NCBI RefSeq assembly: GCF_900634625.1
Contig: NC_041037.1
Span: 18,729,650-18,793,649 of the forward strand
Direction of reading: 5' to 3'
From: Parambassis ranga
Taxonomy: Eukaryota; Chordata; Actinopteri; Ambassidae
DNA: 64,000 nucleotides
Part shown: piece by piece, positions 13,701 to 24,876 of the stretch
Numbering within the stretch: position 1 is the stretch's first letter
Layout: each line of letters opens with the position of its first letter
Program-made: the position numbers and the translations under genes
The notes under the pieces: generated by a model
What the model was told of the DNA's origin: nothing
Database searches by the model: none
What the model saw: only the letters and a program-made list of their open reading frames with translations

Positions 13701-16029
13701 AGCAGCACTTAGCATGTCATAGATGTTTTTGCAGCCTCTATAAGCGGCATCTTCCATCCTGCTTTGTCAAAGATATGTGTCCAGTCTGTAATAGTGCTCT
13801 GTCCTAGCTGATAACCGTCAACCTTGCTCTAACCAGACAGGCAGGTAGGAAGTTAGGCACCAGAACATCAAAAAGAATCTGGTTAATTTTCACAATAAAA
13901 CACCATAATTGGACTCTGGCTTTGTCTAAAAAGATACATTTAAAGCTAAATTCCATGACAAAACATCAAGATGTACACCACCACTGACCCAAAGGGACAA
14001 AAAAAGTCATCCCCAATTTGAAAAAATAAATAAATAGCCAAAGAGGTTTGGAGAGCAAAAGAGGCTGTGGAACAATGAAACAAAACGAGAACTCTTCAGG
14101 TCTGTGGATCAGCTGTATGTCAGGAGGAGCAAAAGTGAAACACGATGAAAATAACAGCCTGTCTACAGTGCAGGGGAGATCCGGTTCTTGCTACGTCCTC
14201 TAGGCAGTGAATCTTTTGAAAAGATTTTATTATTCAAATCAGGATAATAACAATGAATTGGCTCCAGATTTCAGGGGGGTGGGTGGGGGTTCAGGTAGAA
14301 ACTCACACTCAGACCCAGAATGACACTGTGAAGGGGAAAAACACACACACAAAGAGGGTGCCGGCAAATTTAGACACTAGCACAGTTAATCACAGCTCAA
14401 AGTTTTGACACCTCACCCATCCAAACCCATGCTCAGGTTAATGAGAACAGTGTTTTTTTTGAGTAACAGTCACCTTAAATTAACTATGTATCTGCTCAGT
14501 GAAACGTGCAGTGTGCCACGTCACACATCGTCAAACCATGTCGAGTCCTCCAACCCCTCCTCACCTGTGAAACTCTGATGGTTTTATGTGCGACTTATCT
14601 CTGAGGTGCAGGCTGTGAGGAGAGAACGTATATTTTTACTCCTCATATCTCAGAGGGGAGGATGCAGCGGGGGGAGGGTTGGCTGGTTTGCGGAGTGTGT
14701 AGGTTTGTTGACGACAGTATTTCACATGAGCAGGTAAAGGTGAGCAGTGTCTGGACATAGTGGAGCTGCCTCTGTCACCATCACTCATCGCACACTGGTC
14801 CATCACTTTGGAAACCGTCATTTGTCTTTCTGTTTGAAAGCTTTATCAGTCCGTCGTCACACCTGGCTGATGGCAGCGCTGCAGTCTGTGCTTCTGCTGT
14901 TACTGAGAGCATTTTGCAATCAGGACATGGTACTTTGCACCAGGGAACAGCCTTTTTTTCATGTTATTTTCTTACCAATTTAGCACCATCCCTGCTGCTA
15001 CTGTCCCCTACTGTTTGCCTGGCAGGGACATGAGAAGAGGTGTGCGCTTCAGAGGAGCTAAGAGCACATGAAATGGTTTCACCTAATAGGGGCAAATCTG
15101 ACGTTCTATGACATCTTGATGAATGATTAATCTAGCACCAATTTGTCTGAAGGCAATTCTTGAAAAGCTAGTAAGGGGTTAGCATGTCAATAAGTCATTT
15201 TTGTTGTCTTAATATTTGTAGACCCTCACATCTCCCTGAAAGGACACTGGAATGGTACATGCTCTCTCTGTCTCTCTTAGACCTCTGTTGTTTTATAGAG
15301 TCATCCTACTTGACCACATCTTCTACTTAGTTGACCCCCTGTTTCCCTGTTGGACAGAAATTAAAAACCAAAAAGTGCAGAAATCCTCCTTAATTGCTCT
15401 CCATTCACCTGTCCGCTCAACCTAAAGGTCTCAAAAGCACTGAAATATTCAAAAACATTAACATTTTAACAGAAAAACACATTCTTACAAACTATACCTG
15501 TTGAGATTTACTAAAATCTAACAGCTGGACTGAGCCCAATGAGTGCATTTGCACTGTTTTGCACTGCAGGTGGCAAGCTTACCGCAGATAATCTGGTTTA
15601 ATCAGTGGGAATATGGAATCTCTTGTGCAACATTAAATTAGCCTGAAGAAAATGCACAATGTTGGTTGGATAACAACACAAAATCTCAAGAATAACTCAG
15701 CTGCAGCTGTAATCTCTTATATATTGATCTTGTTTTGTATATTATAGCACCCAACAACAAGTCATGCTAGCCTGTGCGTGCATGCACGCAGTGACAATGA
15801 CTGGTTTAACCCCTACAGGGTGATGCACCCACACCGATGAGAGAGAGGAGTGGGCTTAATCAACTTGAAGGGGCTAAAAACGCCACATGATTTGATCTAT
15901 TATTGCATAGCTACATAAATAAATCAGTAATGTAACACAAAACATGCACCCCTCCTCTTTACCAGCATCTGTATTAGCAGTTTGTTTTTCAGACCAATAG
16001 GAAAATCACAGAATACAGCAATTGACCTT
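10794..16029. other. non-coding DNA with simple repeats
   Basis: No gene is supportable over about 5.2 kb. Noted: an (ATTC)n run at about 11953-11979, short GA-rich tracts near 12620-12690, a G-rich run near 14271-14288 and a GCGTGCATGCACGC palindrome near 15776. Open frames such as 13275-13622 and 13458-13757 overlap each other on opposite strands and show no domain. Confidence 0.5.
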
Positions 16030-16540
16030 CGTCCTGACCCTGCAGCTGAAAAACACCACCACAGCATGATGCTGCCACCACCATGCTTCACTGTTGGGAC
16101 TGTATTCTACAGGTGATGAGCAGTGCCTGATTTTCTCCACACACATCGCTTAGAATTAAGGCCAGAAAGTTCTATCTTGGTCTCATCAGACCAGAGAATC
16201 TTATTTTCACCACCTTGGTGCGAGTCCATCAGGTGTTTTTTAGCAAACTCTATGCAGGATTTCATGTGAAGGTGTAGAACCATCTCAAGGATGATCAGAA
16301 GAAATGGACAGCACCTTCAATATATGAGTGTCACAGCAAAGGCTCTGAATACTTGACCATGTCATAATTCACTTTTTCTTTTTTAATACATCTGCAAAAA
16401 TGTTAACAACTCTGTGTTTTCCTGTCAATATGGGGTGCTGTGTGTACATTAATGAGGAAAAATATTACTTTAAATGATTTTAGCAAATGGCTGCAATATA
16501 ACTAAGAGTGAAAAGGAGTGAATACTTTCCATACCCACTG
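16030..16540 (-). mobile_element. 5'-truncated Tc1-like transposon remnant
   Basis: The right end reads GAATACTTTCCATACCCACTG followed by TA; on the minus strand this is CAGTGGGTATGGAAAGTATTC, the terminal-repeat type of a common fish Tc1 family. Near 16060-16200 the minus strand reads as transposase fragments, in words such as CATGATGCTGCCACCACCATG on the plus strand and a stretch encoding SGLMRPR-like residues. No single frame is preserved. The opposite terminal repeat is not visible, so the element is truncated, and stops and indels make it inactive. Confidence 0.6.
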
Positions 16541-16542
16541 TA

Positions 16543-17726
16543 CATATATATATATAGGCACACTTGATGATATACTCATGAGATGAGGCCAGACCCAGGC
16601 CAAATATAGCCCGAAAACCCGACCAACCAGAGACACCCATCTGCTGTGTTGTTTGGTTACAGTGTGTTATGGTTTAAGAGTTCAGGGAGGATGCAAACAG
16701 AGACAACAAAAGACTGAAATGATCTAAACAAAAAGCCATCTTTAATAATAAAGCTGACATAAAATCCCCTTTACCAAAATCTAACAGCAAACACTGAAAC
16801 AATCAAAACAGAGTTCAAACAAAACACCCAAAGAACATCAGTGAAAAACACTAGGGATGCAGGAACACTGGAAACATGGAACAAACACAGACGACTGATA
16901 AAGACAAAGGGGAGAACAAGAGTTAATAAAGCAAACAGAGACACGAAGGGAAACAGGACTTTCAAAATAAAACAGGAACCACACAACCATCTTCTCTTGT
17001 ATTGAAATAGGATGGGAATATTGTAGCAGGATTGGGATGGTTAAAAATCAATAGAAGGCAACAGAGTTGTGCCGAGTCGGACATCTTGAGCCCCTCCTAA
17101 ATCACTCCACCATCTTTGTCTTTTTCTCTCTTCCTCACCTGCCAGCCTTTTTCCCAGCTGGTTGTTGCTGTTGTCAGGCGGTCCTAAAACGCACATTTCT
17201 GTCCTGACTTTTAGGCGTTTGGGAGTCGGTTATTTGTTTTTTGGTAGTTTTAGCACAAACAGTTGTCTTAAGCCACAGACGCAGTGCACACCGGAGGCGG
17301 CACCATTTCTGGAGAGAAGAGGACGCAGGAGTGAAGAGTTAATGACAGCAGGTTCACAATCATGACAATAAAACCAGAGTCTAGTAAAATGGTAGATACC
17401 TTATTCCTATTAGTGGTAACCAAAAAATTGTATTATTTCAAACAATGATGGCAAAAAACAGAAAAAACAAAATGAATAGTCCTTTGCTTTGATACAATAA
17501 TACATGAATTGTACTTTGATACATGACACTGGGCTCCAAAAACATGAGGTAAATTCATTTTTTATTAATTAAAAAAATTATAAATTCATCTTTTAGAGGC
17601 ATAGTTTGTTTTCTTGAGCAAGTCTTGAGCAATAGAAACCATTTTTGTAATCCATCGCCCTATTGTGTGGAATGAGTCTTTGCGACACAGTTCATCCGCT
17701 AGCAAATTAACCGTTAGCTTAGTTTA
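16543..17726. other. non-coding DNA with possible LTR-like segment
   Basis: An AT run at about 16543-16556 borders the Tc1 remnant. The segment about 16690-16990 is adenine-rich on the plus strand (AACAGAGACAAC..., GACAAAGGGGAGAACAAGAG) and resembles the minus-strand appearance of fish LTR leader sequence, similar in style to 50.83-51.15 kb. Ends and target duplication were not found. The open frame at 17162-17365 has no recognised domain. Confidence 0.3.
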
Positions 17727-17734
17727 GCGTAGAG

Positions 17735-18508
17735 CAGCGGTCCCCAACCTTTTTTGCACCACGGACCGGTATCATGTAAAACAATACTTTCACGGACCGG
17801 CACAGAAAAAAAGTGCATAAAGAGACAACTTACTCTTATGCTTAATTAGTGGGAGCCTTTGAGCTTTCTCAGCAATGAGGCGGTCCCATCTAGGAATAAT
17901 GGGAGACATGACACCCGAAGTGTGTTTCTTATGTCCAGTCCACTCCGTAATTTTGTTTTGGCTGTCATTAATTGCCTCAGTCGTTCTTGTTCATGTTTTC
18001 TTCCATGGCTTGTCTTTTAATGCAGGGTGCTCGGTCCCGCAGTTTTGAAGGCTTCGTTGCCTCATTTGCGAGTCTGTCGCCACATATCACTCAGAGCGGA
18101 CTTGGTGTGTGAGAATCACCTGTTGCAATAAATCCGTATTTTAAATAGGACTCCTGATATAGTCTTTTAAATGCGGGTTTCTTTTTCTTTGAAGGGGTAG
18201 GCTCCTCTTCTTCTGTCTCCTCGTTAGGCCTTTTCCCCTTTCCGAAGAAGCTCTCCAAAGACGTTTGTTTTTTATTCATTTTTGCTAGCTTGTGGGCTTA
18301 ATTTTGGGGGCCATATCCCGTGACCGAGACAAGCGTCTGGGCAGGTGCTTAAAGGCACAGGCGGATGAATCTGATCGATTTATAAATGAAACAGCTTTCA
18401 GACTCAGATAATGAATAATATATGTTTTGCTCAGTCTTTCTGTGCGGCCTGGTACCAAATGACCCACGGACCGGTACCGGTCCCCGGCCCGGTGGTTGGG
18501 GACCACTG
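17735..18508 (-). mobile_element. hAT-type transposon, internally deleted (774 bp)
   Basis: The termini CAGCGGTCCCCAACC and GGTTGGGGACCACTG form an imperfect inverted repeat, with further subterminal ACGGACCGGTA words in both orientations. An exact 8-bp duplication GCGTAGAG sits immediately outside at 17727-17734 and 18509-18516, which is diagnostic of hAT transposition. The interior carries only the N-terminal part of a transposase gene on the minus strand; the catalytic region is absent, so the copy is non-autonomous. Confidence 0.85.
17990..18279 (-). pseudogene. hAT transposase N-terminal fragment with zinc-finger remnant
   Basis: The frame starts at ATG 18279 with MNKKQTSLESFFGKG, then an acidic/lysine-rich linker and the motif RLYQESYLKYGFI. 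Such leaders precede the BED-like finger in ZBED5/SCAND3-related hAT transposases. A TGA at 18091-18093 ends the 62-residue frame. Beyond it the same frame continues with a C-x2-C pair (VICGDRLANE) and then a segment whose histidine part is disturbed by a small deletion. Nothing of the RNase-H-like catalytic core or the dimerisation region remains. Known for the family: the finger binds transposon ends. Inferred: this copy makes no functional protein. Confidence 0.65.
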
Positions 18509-18516
18509 GCGTAGAG

Positions 18517-18877
18517 TGCAGTCTATCCAAACAGCATGTCATGAGCAACTGTGCTCTCACAACAGGAGCTATCTATCTGCTGGTGTGCTCACCTGTATGT
18601 GCGGACACTTGAGTGACAGCATCAATCACACATCAGTTTACAGCACCACAGTGTTGCCAACATGCCAGATTTCTCACTAAATCTGGTGACTTTACAAACC
18701 CTCTTGGCAACTTTTTTTTTTTTTTTCAAAAGTGACTAGCGACAGATTTGCCACCTTTTTCGGGGGTTCTTGACTTTAACATGTTTTTAAGCTAAAGTGA
18801 GCGCATGTGATCCTGCTTCTGCATGCCTCGTTTCACTGTAGTTCAGTTTTTACATTAAGGCTTCTTTTACTGATGTA
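18517..18877. other. non-coding DNA, possible dispersed-repeat fragment
   Basis: The stretch 18650-18790 repeats words such as GTTGCCAACATG, ATCTGGTGACTTT and GTGACTAGCGACAGATTTG around a poly-T run. It resembles a teleost dispersed repeat built of GCGACTTT-like words, but I cannot assign ends or a class. Confidence 0.3.
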
Positions 18878-19161
18878 CACTCAACAAAAATATAAACGCA
18901 ACACTTTTGTTTTTGCTCCCATGTTTCATGAGATGGACTTGAAGATCTAAACTTCATTCCAGATACACAATATTACCATTCCTCTCAAACATTGTTCACA
19001 AATCTGTCTAAATGTGTGATAGTGAGCACTTCTGCTTTGCTGAGATAATCCATCCAACCTCACAGGTGTGCCACATCAAGATGCTGATCTGACATCATGA
19101 TTAGTGCACAGGTGTACCTCAAACTGCCCACAATAAAAGGCCACCCTGAAATGTGCAGTTT
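18878..19161 (+). repeat. left inverted terminal repeat of Tc1-type element
   Basis: About 284 bases that pair with 20222-20500 on the opposite strand. The inner boundary, where matching stops, lies just upstream of the transposase start at CCACCCTGAAATGTGCA. Confidence 0.85.
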
Positions 19162-19175
19162 TGTCTCACAGCAAA

Positions 19176-20189
19176 ATGCCACAGATGCCACAAGCATTGA
19201 GGGAGCGTGCAATTGGCATGCTGACAGCAGGAATGTCAACCAGATCTGTTGCTCGTGCATTGAATGTTCATTTCTCCACCATAAGCCGTCTCCAAAGGCG
19301 TTTCAGAGAATATGGCAGTACATCCAACTGGCCTCACAACCGCAGACCACGAGTAACCACACCAGCCCAGGACCTCCACATCCAGCAGGTTCACCTCCGA
19401 GATCGTCTGAGACCAGCCACTCAGACAGTTGCTGAAACAATTGGTTTGCATAACCAAACACTTTCTGCACAAACTGTCAGAAACCGTCTCAGGTAAGCTC
19501 AACTGCATGCTCGTCGTCCTCATCGGGGTCTTAACCTGACTCCAGATCGTCGCCGTAACAGACTTGAGTGGGCAAATGCTCACATTCGATGGCGTCTAGC
19601 ACGTTGGAGAGGTGTTCTCTTCACGGATGAATCTCGGTTTACATTGTTCAGGGCAGATGGCAGACAGCGTGTGTGGCGTCGTGTGGGTGAGCGCTTTGCT
19701 GATGTCAATGTTGTGGATCGAGTGGCCCATGGTGGTGGTGGGGTCATGGTATGGGCAGGCATCTGTTATGGACGAAGAACACAGGTGCATTTTATTGATG
19801 GCATTTTGAATGCACAGAGATACCGTGATGAGATCCTGAGGCCCATTGTTGTGCCATACATCCATGAACATCACCTCATGTTTCAGCAAGATAATGCACG
19901 GCCCCATGTTGCAAGGATCTGTACACAATTCTTGGAAGCTGAAAATGTCCCAGTTCTTGCATGGCCAGCATACTCACCGGACATGTCACCCATTGAACAT
20001 GTTTGGGATGTGCTTGACCGGCGTATACGACAGCGTGCACCAGTTCCCACTAATATCCAGCAACTTTGCACAGCCATTGAAGAGGAGTGGACCAACATTC
20101 CACAGGCCACAATAGACAATCTGATAAACTCTATGCGAAGAAGATGTGTTGCACTGCATGAGGCAAATGGTGGTCACACCAGATACTGA
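19176..20189 (+). pseudogene. Tc1-type transposase, one in-frame stop
   Basis: The transposase would bind the element's inverted repeats and catalyse cut-and-paste excision and insertion at TA. The frame from ATG 19176 (the TTG-initiated extension to 19161 lies inside the repeat) runs 337 codons to TGA at 20187-20189, the usual Tc1 length. Residues about 5-100 form the paired helix-turn-helix DNA-binding region (ALRERAIGML, ARALNVHFSTISRLQRRF). Catalytic residues are D151 (FTDESRF), D239 (QQDNARPH) and E274 (SPIEHVWD), with exactly 34 residues between the last two (DD34E). The only lesion seen is TAA at 19494-19496, codon 107, between the DNA-binding and catalytic halves; one base change from a GAA codon would explain it. 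No frameshift was found. A DNA-binding fragment of 106 residues could still be made. Confidence 0.9.
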
Positions 20190-20221
20190 CTGGTTCTGAG
20201 TCCCCGCCAATAAAGCAGAAA

Positions 20222-20500
20222 CAAAATGCACATTTCAGGGTGGCCTTTTATTGTGGGCAGTTTAAGGTACACCTGTGCACTAATCATGATGTCAGATCAG
20301 CATCTTGATGTGGCACACCTGTGAGGTGGGATGGATTATCTCAGCAAAGCAGAAGTGCTCACTATCACACATTTAGACAGATTTGTGAACAATGTTTGAG
20401 AGGAATGGTAATATTGTGGAATGAAGTTTAGATCTTCAAGTCCATCTCATGAAACATGGGAGCAAAAACAAAAGTGTTGCGTTTATATTTTTGTTGAGTG
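20222..20500 (-). repeat. right inverted terminal repeat of Tc1-type element
   Basis: About 279 bases, the inverted partner of 18878-19161, ending GTTGAGTG before the TA duplicate. Confidence 0.85.
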
Positions 20501-20502
20501 TA

Positions 20503-20800
20503 TTTACCACTCTTGTAATACTGAAATGATAATAAGGTTGTTAGGTTGTGTTCTTTGTGTTGTTGTTCTGCCTGTGTTAGGCTACAGACCTGCATGGAAC
20601 TGAGTTCTCCATCCCGACCTTCTTGACCTTCTTGGGGGGGCGGGGTTTTTGCACATAAATGTTCTTAAAACTACATACTACATTTCTATTTTAACAGTTT
20701 AGCTTTCCTTAGGGTCTATGTGTTCTAAGATGGTTCTATTATAATTTCTATGCCAAAGAATATATTGTGATATATATCACTATCACAAGAGGCTGCAATG
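20503..20800. other. spacer between two Tc1-type insertions
   Basis: About 300 bases of unremarkable sequence with a G-run near 20634-20640 and an AT-rich TGATATATATCAC word near 20770. Confidence 0.5.
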
Positions 20801-20802
20801 TA

Positions 20803-21826
20803 CACTGCTCAAAGAACTGAAGAAGGGAACACTTAAAGAACACAGTGTAAGTCCAAGTCAGTCACACTTCTGTGAAATCAGCCTGTCCAGTTAGGATCAA
20901 CACTGATTGTGAATCAGTTTCAGCTGCTGTTGTGCAAATGGAACAGACAACAGGTGGAAATGAGGCAGTTATCAAGACAGCCCTATAAAGGAGAGGTTCT
21001 GCAGGTGCTGACCACAGACCATTTCTCTGCTCTCATCCTTTCTGCCTGATGTTTGATCACGTTAGCATTTTGTCAGTGCTCTCACCCCTAGAGGTAGCAT
21101 GAGGCGGTGTCTAAAACCCACACAAGCTGCTCAGGTAGTGCAGCTCATCCAGGGTGGCACATCAATGAGAGCTGTGGCAAGAAGGTTTGCTGTGTCTGTC
21201 AGCACAGTGTCAAGATTGGCAGATTCACCATTGGCGTCTTTTGCTCTTTGCGGATGAGAGTAGGTTCACACTGAGCACATGTGACAGATGTGACAGAGTC
21301 TGGAGACGCCGTGGAGAACGTTCTGCTGCCTGCAACATCCTCCAGCATGACTGGTTTGGTGGTGGGTCAGTAACGGTTTGGGGAGGCATTTCTTTGGAGG
21401 GCAGCACAGCCCTCCATGTGCCATTAGGTACCTTGATGAGATCCTCAGACCCATTGTGAGACCATATGCTGGTGCAGTGGGCCCTGGGTTCCTTCTGATG
21501 CATGACAATGCTAGGCCTCATGTGGCTAAAGTGTGTCAGCAGTTCCTGCATGATGAAAGCATTGATGCTATGGACTGGCCTGCCCGTTCCCCAGACCTGA
21601 ATCCAATCCAGCACATTTGGGACATCATGTCTCGTTCCATCCACACACGCCACGTTGCACCACAGACTGTCAATCTGTGTCATGGGTTAATAATTTTGAT
21701 TTGCATTGATCATTGTTATGTTATTTTGTTCTCAATGTATTCCACTATGTAATGAATGAAGATTTCCAACATTCATTGAGAACTAGGAGGTGTTATTTTA
21801 GTGTTTCCTTTGTTTTTTGAGCAGTG
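20803..21826 (+). mobile_element. second Tc1-type transposon, internally deleted (1024 bp)
   Basis: The left end CACTGCTCAAAGAAC and the right end TTTTTTGAGCAGTG are inverted partners, imperfect beyond the first ~11 bases but recognisable for about 40. TA flanks at 20801-20802 and 21827-21828 mark the target. The interior carries fragments of a different Tc1-family transposase from the neighbouring element. The copy is shorter than a complete Tc1 element because part of the coding region is missing. Confidence 0.85.
21099..21690 (+). pseudogene. Tc1-type transposase remnant, deleted and frameshifted
   Basis: ATG 21099 opens a helix-turn-helix segment (MRRCLKPTQAAQVVQLIQGG, then SMRAVARRFAVSVSTVSR). 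At about 21218 the sequence jumps to the start of the catalytic domain (WRLLLFADESRF), so roughly the second DNA-binding subdomain and linker are missing. The catalytic part shifts frame again near 21410 before RYLDEILRPIV. The second aspartate is present (MHDNARPH), but the third catalytic residue is glutamine (LNPIQHIWD) where the family has glutamate, at the correct 34-residue spacing. The deletion, frameshifts and lost glutamate each rule out activity. Confidence 0.85.
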
Positions 21827-21828
21827 TA

Positions 21829-23490
21829 TATCGGGATATTAATGTTGTATTCACTTGCTTGAATTCAAATTTTCCACAAGTGTGCTGTGAAACGTAGTAA
21901 AGACAGCACATGTAGCAGAAGTATTGTATTTCAACAGTACATTGTTGAAAGTTGATGACAAAAAAAATGAAAAAATGAAAGCCAGAGAAAAAGCCTGCAT
22001 AGGTGTGAAGAGTCCCCCTTTAAACAGCATACAATGTCATACACCTTTTTCTGCCGTGGGGCTTGGTTATTATTAGTTGACCTCTGTGCATCATATCTTT
22101 CATCATGGTAAGAGGTTCCTCAGCACCTGGAGTACCACCAACAGCAGCATGGCCTATATTCACCAGGATCATTTTTTCTTCATCTTTAGGCAGGAACCTT
22201 ACAACCCCTCCTGTTATTGTGATTATTTATTTTCTTCATTCATTAGTAGTAGTGTTTTTTGGTCCATATAAATATATACTTCTTTAAACACTTATTTGGT
22301 TTTATTTTTAGGTCTGTATGACACACAAATCCAATTGTCAATCTCAATTTTTCAATCAGACTTAGATTGGTCTCAGATTGGTTATATGCCCCACTCGTTT
22401 CTAGTTTACTTGATTTATGTTGGAATCCATGCTGCCTATACACATGTGCTGAGCCTTAGTATCATTGACCAGATGACATGTGGCATTTACACTGAGGACA
22501 GATGCAAGTATATTTCATGATTCCTGCCACCACTGTGCTTGAATCTGTGTTCTTTATGTTAAATGCTTCTTCTTTCTTTCTCCAAACAGACATCTCTGTG
22601 ACCAAAGAGTTCTAGTTTTGTATCATATGACTTCCAGTCTGTGTATTCTTTCTCCAGGTTATTTAACTAGCATACTTCAGCCTGACTTGAAGGTGTCTTT
22701 TCTGCAGACGAGGACTTTTTCTTGGTCTGCATATCTGATCTCTGATCAGTGCAAAAATTGAACAGCATAGCTGTTAAACATAACCATAGTGCATGAAATG
22801 TTACCAATGTAGCACAGATATGTGAGCCTTCCTTATATTTATAGAATCAGATTAGCTTCTGGGAACATTAAAGATAGCACTGCCCTCCACTTGAGGACTT
22901 GCAATGGGAGTTGTAAGAACACTTACAGTACATATCATCTTGATATACTGTATATTGTATATACAGAATTTATACTGTATATATATATATATACTGTTTA
23001 TTTTACACCTTAAATTCCACTGTACATTGCACATACCGCTTACCACCTTGTAGTGTATTTTATTATATATTGCATATAGTAAATTGCTCTTATATTAATA
23101 CTGCTGTTGGATGCTGACACCCAGCATCTAACAGCGGGAATGTGCAACATTGTCAGCTGAGGAAAAAACAAACTGAGGACTGCAGGTGGACTCCTTGTCT
23201 AATAACCCTTATTATAACACAACTCACACTCAAATATTATTATTGCAACAATCTAAAATAATGTCGTAATATGTCAAAAAATAAGTGAAGATCTAAACTT
23301 TGCTGTTTGTAAAGTGTATAATTATTAAAAATATTAATATTGACTTAAACTACAGGACAGACTGAGGGTCATAAATACACAATTTACAGACTATCACAGC
23401 CTTAACATGCCTAACCTTAACCAGGAGCCTTTCCTTATGCCAAATCCAACTGAGATGACACTTAACCCTAGGTGAAAACAAAACAGCTTG
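21829..23490. other. non-coding DNA with a (TA)n tract
   Basis: No supportable gene. A TA-rich tract around 22940-22995 and the T-rich sequence after it (to about 23080) may be the untranslated part of an old retroelement, but no diagnostic end is visible. Confidence 0.45.
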
Positions 23491-23558
23491 TGGTGTCAGG
23501 GGGATTCAAACCCCCAGACTCCTAATTTAAAGTATTATAAGCCCCTTTGCCCCACCAT
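23491..23558 (-). other. tRNA-like segment (pseudo-tRNA or SINE head)
   Basis: On the minus strand a perfect 5-bp T-arm is visible (GGGGG, loop TTTGAAT, CCCCC), followed by TGACACCA, which would be the 3' acceptor strand. The 5' acceptor candidate (GGTGGGG) pairs at only four of seven positions, and the anticodon loop lacks the expected T33. This is therefore not a functional tRNA gene; it is more likely a pseudogene or a tRNA-derived SINE fragment. Confidence 0.4.
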
Positions 23559-24869
23559 TTATAGCCTGTCTTGTTTCTCAGTTAATGGCCGTATCAGTCC
23601 TACAGTTGGATGTCATTGAGTAATATGGTCATATGTTCCTTTAGCTAAACACAATATAATGTCACATTTTGGACAATATGCCTATGTGTTTTGTTAACAT
23701 CTAGCATTTTTTTATCAAGTCATATATTGGAAAATATCTCCCAAATAATATCCAACATGTAAAAGAAAAATATTCAAAAATGAGTCACGCTGCATGTTAC
23801 AAATTAACCAGACACCCAGAGATTAAGGTCAGTTCTGACTCATACATTGGCAAAAATAGTTGATGCAAATGTGTTTACATTTTTATACCAGGTGGGGCAA
23901 GCTAAAACCTACTGTATGTTGGGTTTATTTCTGTAAAGATGTTCTTAATTGTCCAAATTTAGAGCAGGCAGCTATACAATCAGAGAGCAATGCAGATGTT
24001 CCAGGATGTGATTGGTTAGTGTTGGTGCCACTGCCACAACACAGCCCTCATCACCGTCTCTGCCTGCTTAACAGCACAAACTGTCCTCAGTCTGCTTTGA
24101 AGTTCCCTCCCATCACATGCCTGGCTCTTTTTTTTCACTGTGTTATCTCCTCTCACATTTCAATTAGTGGAAGGATTAGTCAGCAAGGGATTCTGGATCA
24201 AAACAATTATCTACTCAAGGTCTCTTTAAAGTCTGATACAGGCCCTCCCATCGCACAATTACCACCCTCACCCAGTGAATCCACAGTTTTTTTTTCTTTT
24301 TTTATCATTGGCTTGAGATGATGTAAAATGGGAGCAAACTAGAACACACTTCATTTGCATACGAATTTGTAGGCTGTGTGATCCTTTCAGTAATTCATTG
24401 TACTTCTTCCTGCATTATGAAAGAAACTGTAAGACAATTAAATGGACAAATCTGATATATATGTATATATATTAATAATAAATGACTGACTGCGTAAATA
24501 AATAAATCAAATAAATCAAATAAAATTAATAAAATAAACATGACAATTCACATCTGTATACATAAAAATGAGACATAAATAATAAGATGTGATACTAAAA
24601 AGCTATGCATAGATGTGACCTCTGTGCAAAACAACCAGCAATATGGCTGCCATAGGAGAAACTGTGAAAACAGGAAATAATGATCTGCTTACACAGACTC
24701 CACAGTGATCCTCAAAACTTACGAGGCCAGGCATCAGGTTTCCGGACATTTATACGTACCTAAATGTGTTGCAGGGAACATATAAGAAGGAAAGCCTGAA
24801 GGCCACAAAAGCCTTGAAACTAAATAAAGATATAAAGATAGCACATAGTACAGAAAATATACATGTTAT
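23559..24869. other. non-coding DNA, no recognisable feature
   Basis: The 153-residue frame at 23860-24321 is long for chance but shows no domain, and it lies in AT-rich sequence with several in-frame low-complexity runs. A short AT/AAATAAAT-rich tract lies near 24455-24545. Confidence 0.45.
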
Positions 24870-24876
24870 ATCATTA

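Larger units (their letters stand above)
18878..20500 (+). mobile_element. Tc1/mariner transposon, near-complete, ~280-bp inverted repeats
   Basis: The left end CACTCAACAAAAATATAAAC and the right end GTTTATATTTTTGTTGAGTG are exact inverted copies. Each is flanked by TA (18876-18877 and 20501-20502), the Tc1/mariner target. The inverted repeats extend from 18878 to about 19161 and from about 20222 to 20500 with few mismatches (for example CCATCCAACCTC versus the partner CCATCCCACCTC), so they are unusually long and carry shared internal words. Total length is 1623 bp. The transposase gene fills the space between them and is broken by a single stop. High arm identity suggests recent activity. 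Confidence 0.93.

Noticed and set aside
13275..13757. Overlapping open frames of 115 and 99 residues on opposite strands
   Set aside because: They are mirror shadows with no family signature and cannot both be genes.
14271..14288. G-rich run as a G-quadruplex
   Set aside because: Only three separable guanine runs with adequate loops; weaker than the 31353-31381 tract.
19236..20231. Minus-strand frames inside the Tc1 element
   Set aside because: Shadows of the transposase gene.
23860..24321. 153-residue open frame, among the longest outside mobile elements
   Set aside because: No domain, low-complexity ends and no conserved motif; AT-rich surroundings with no splice or promoter context.
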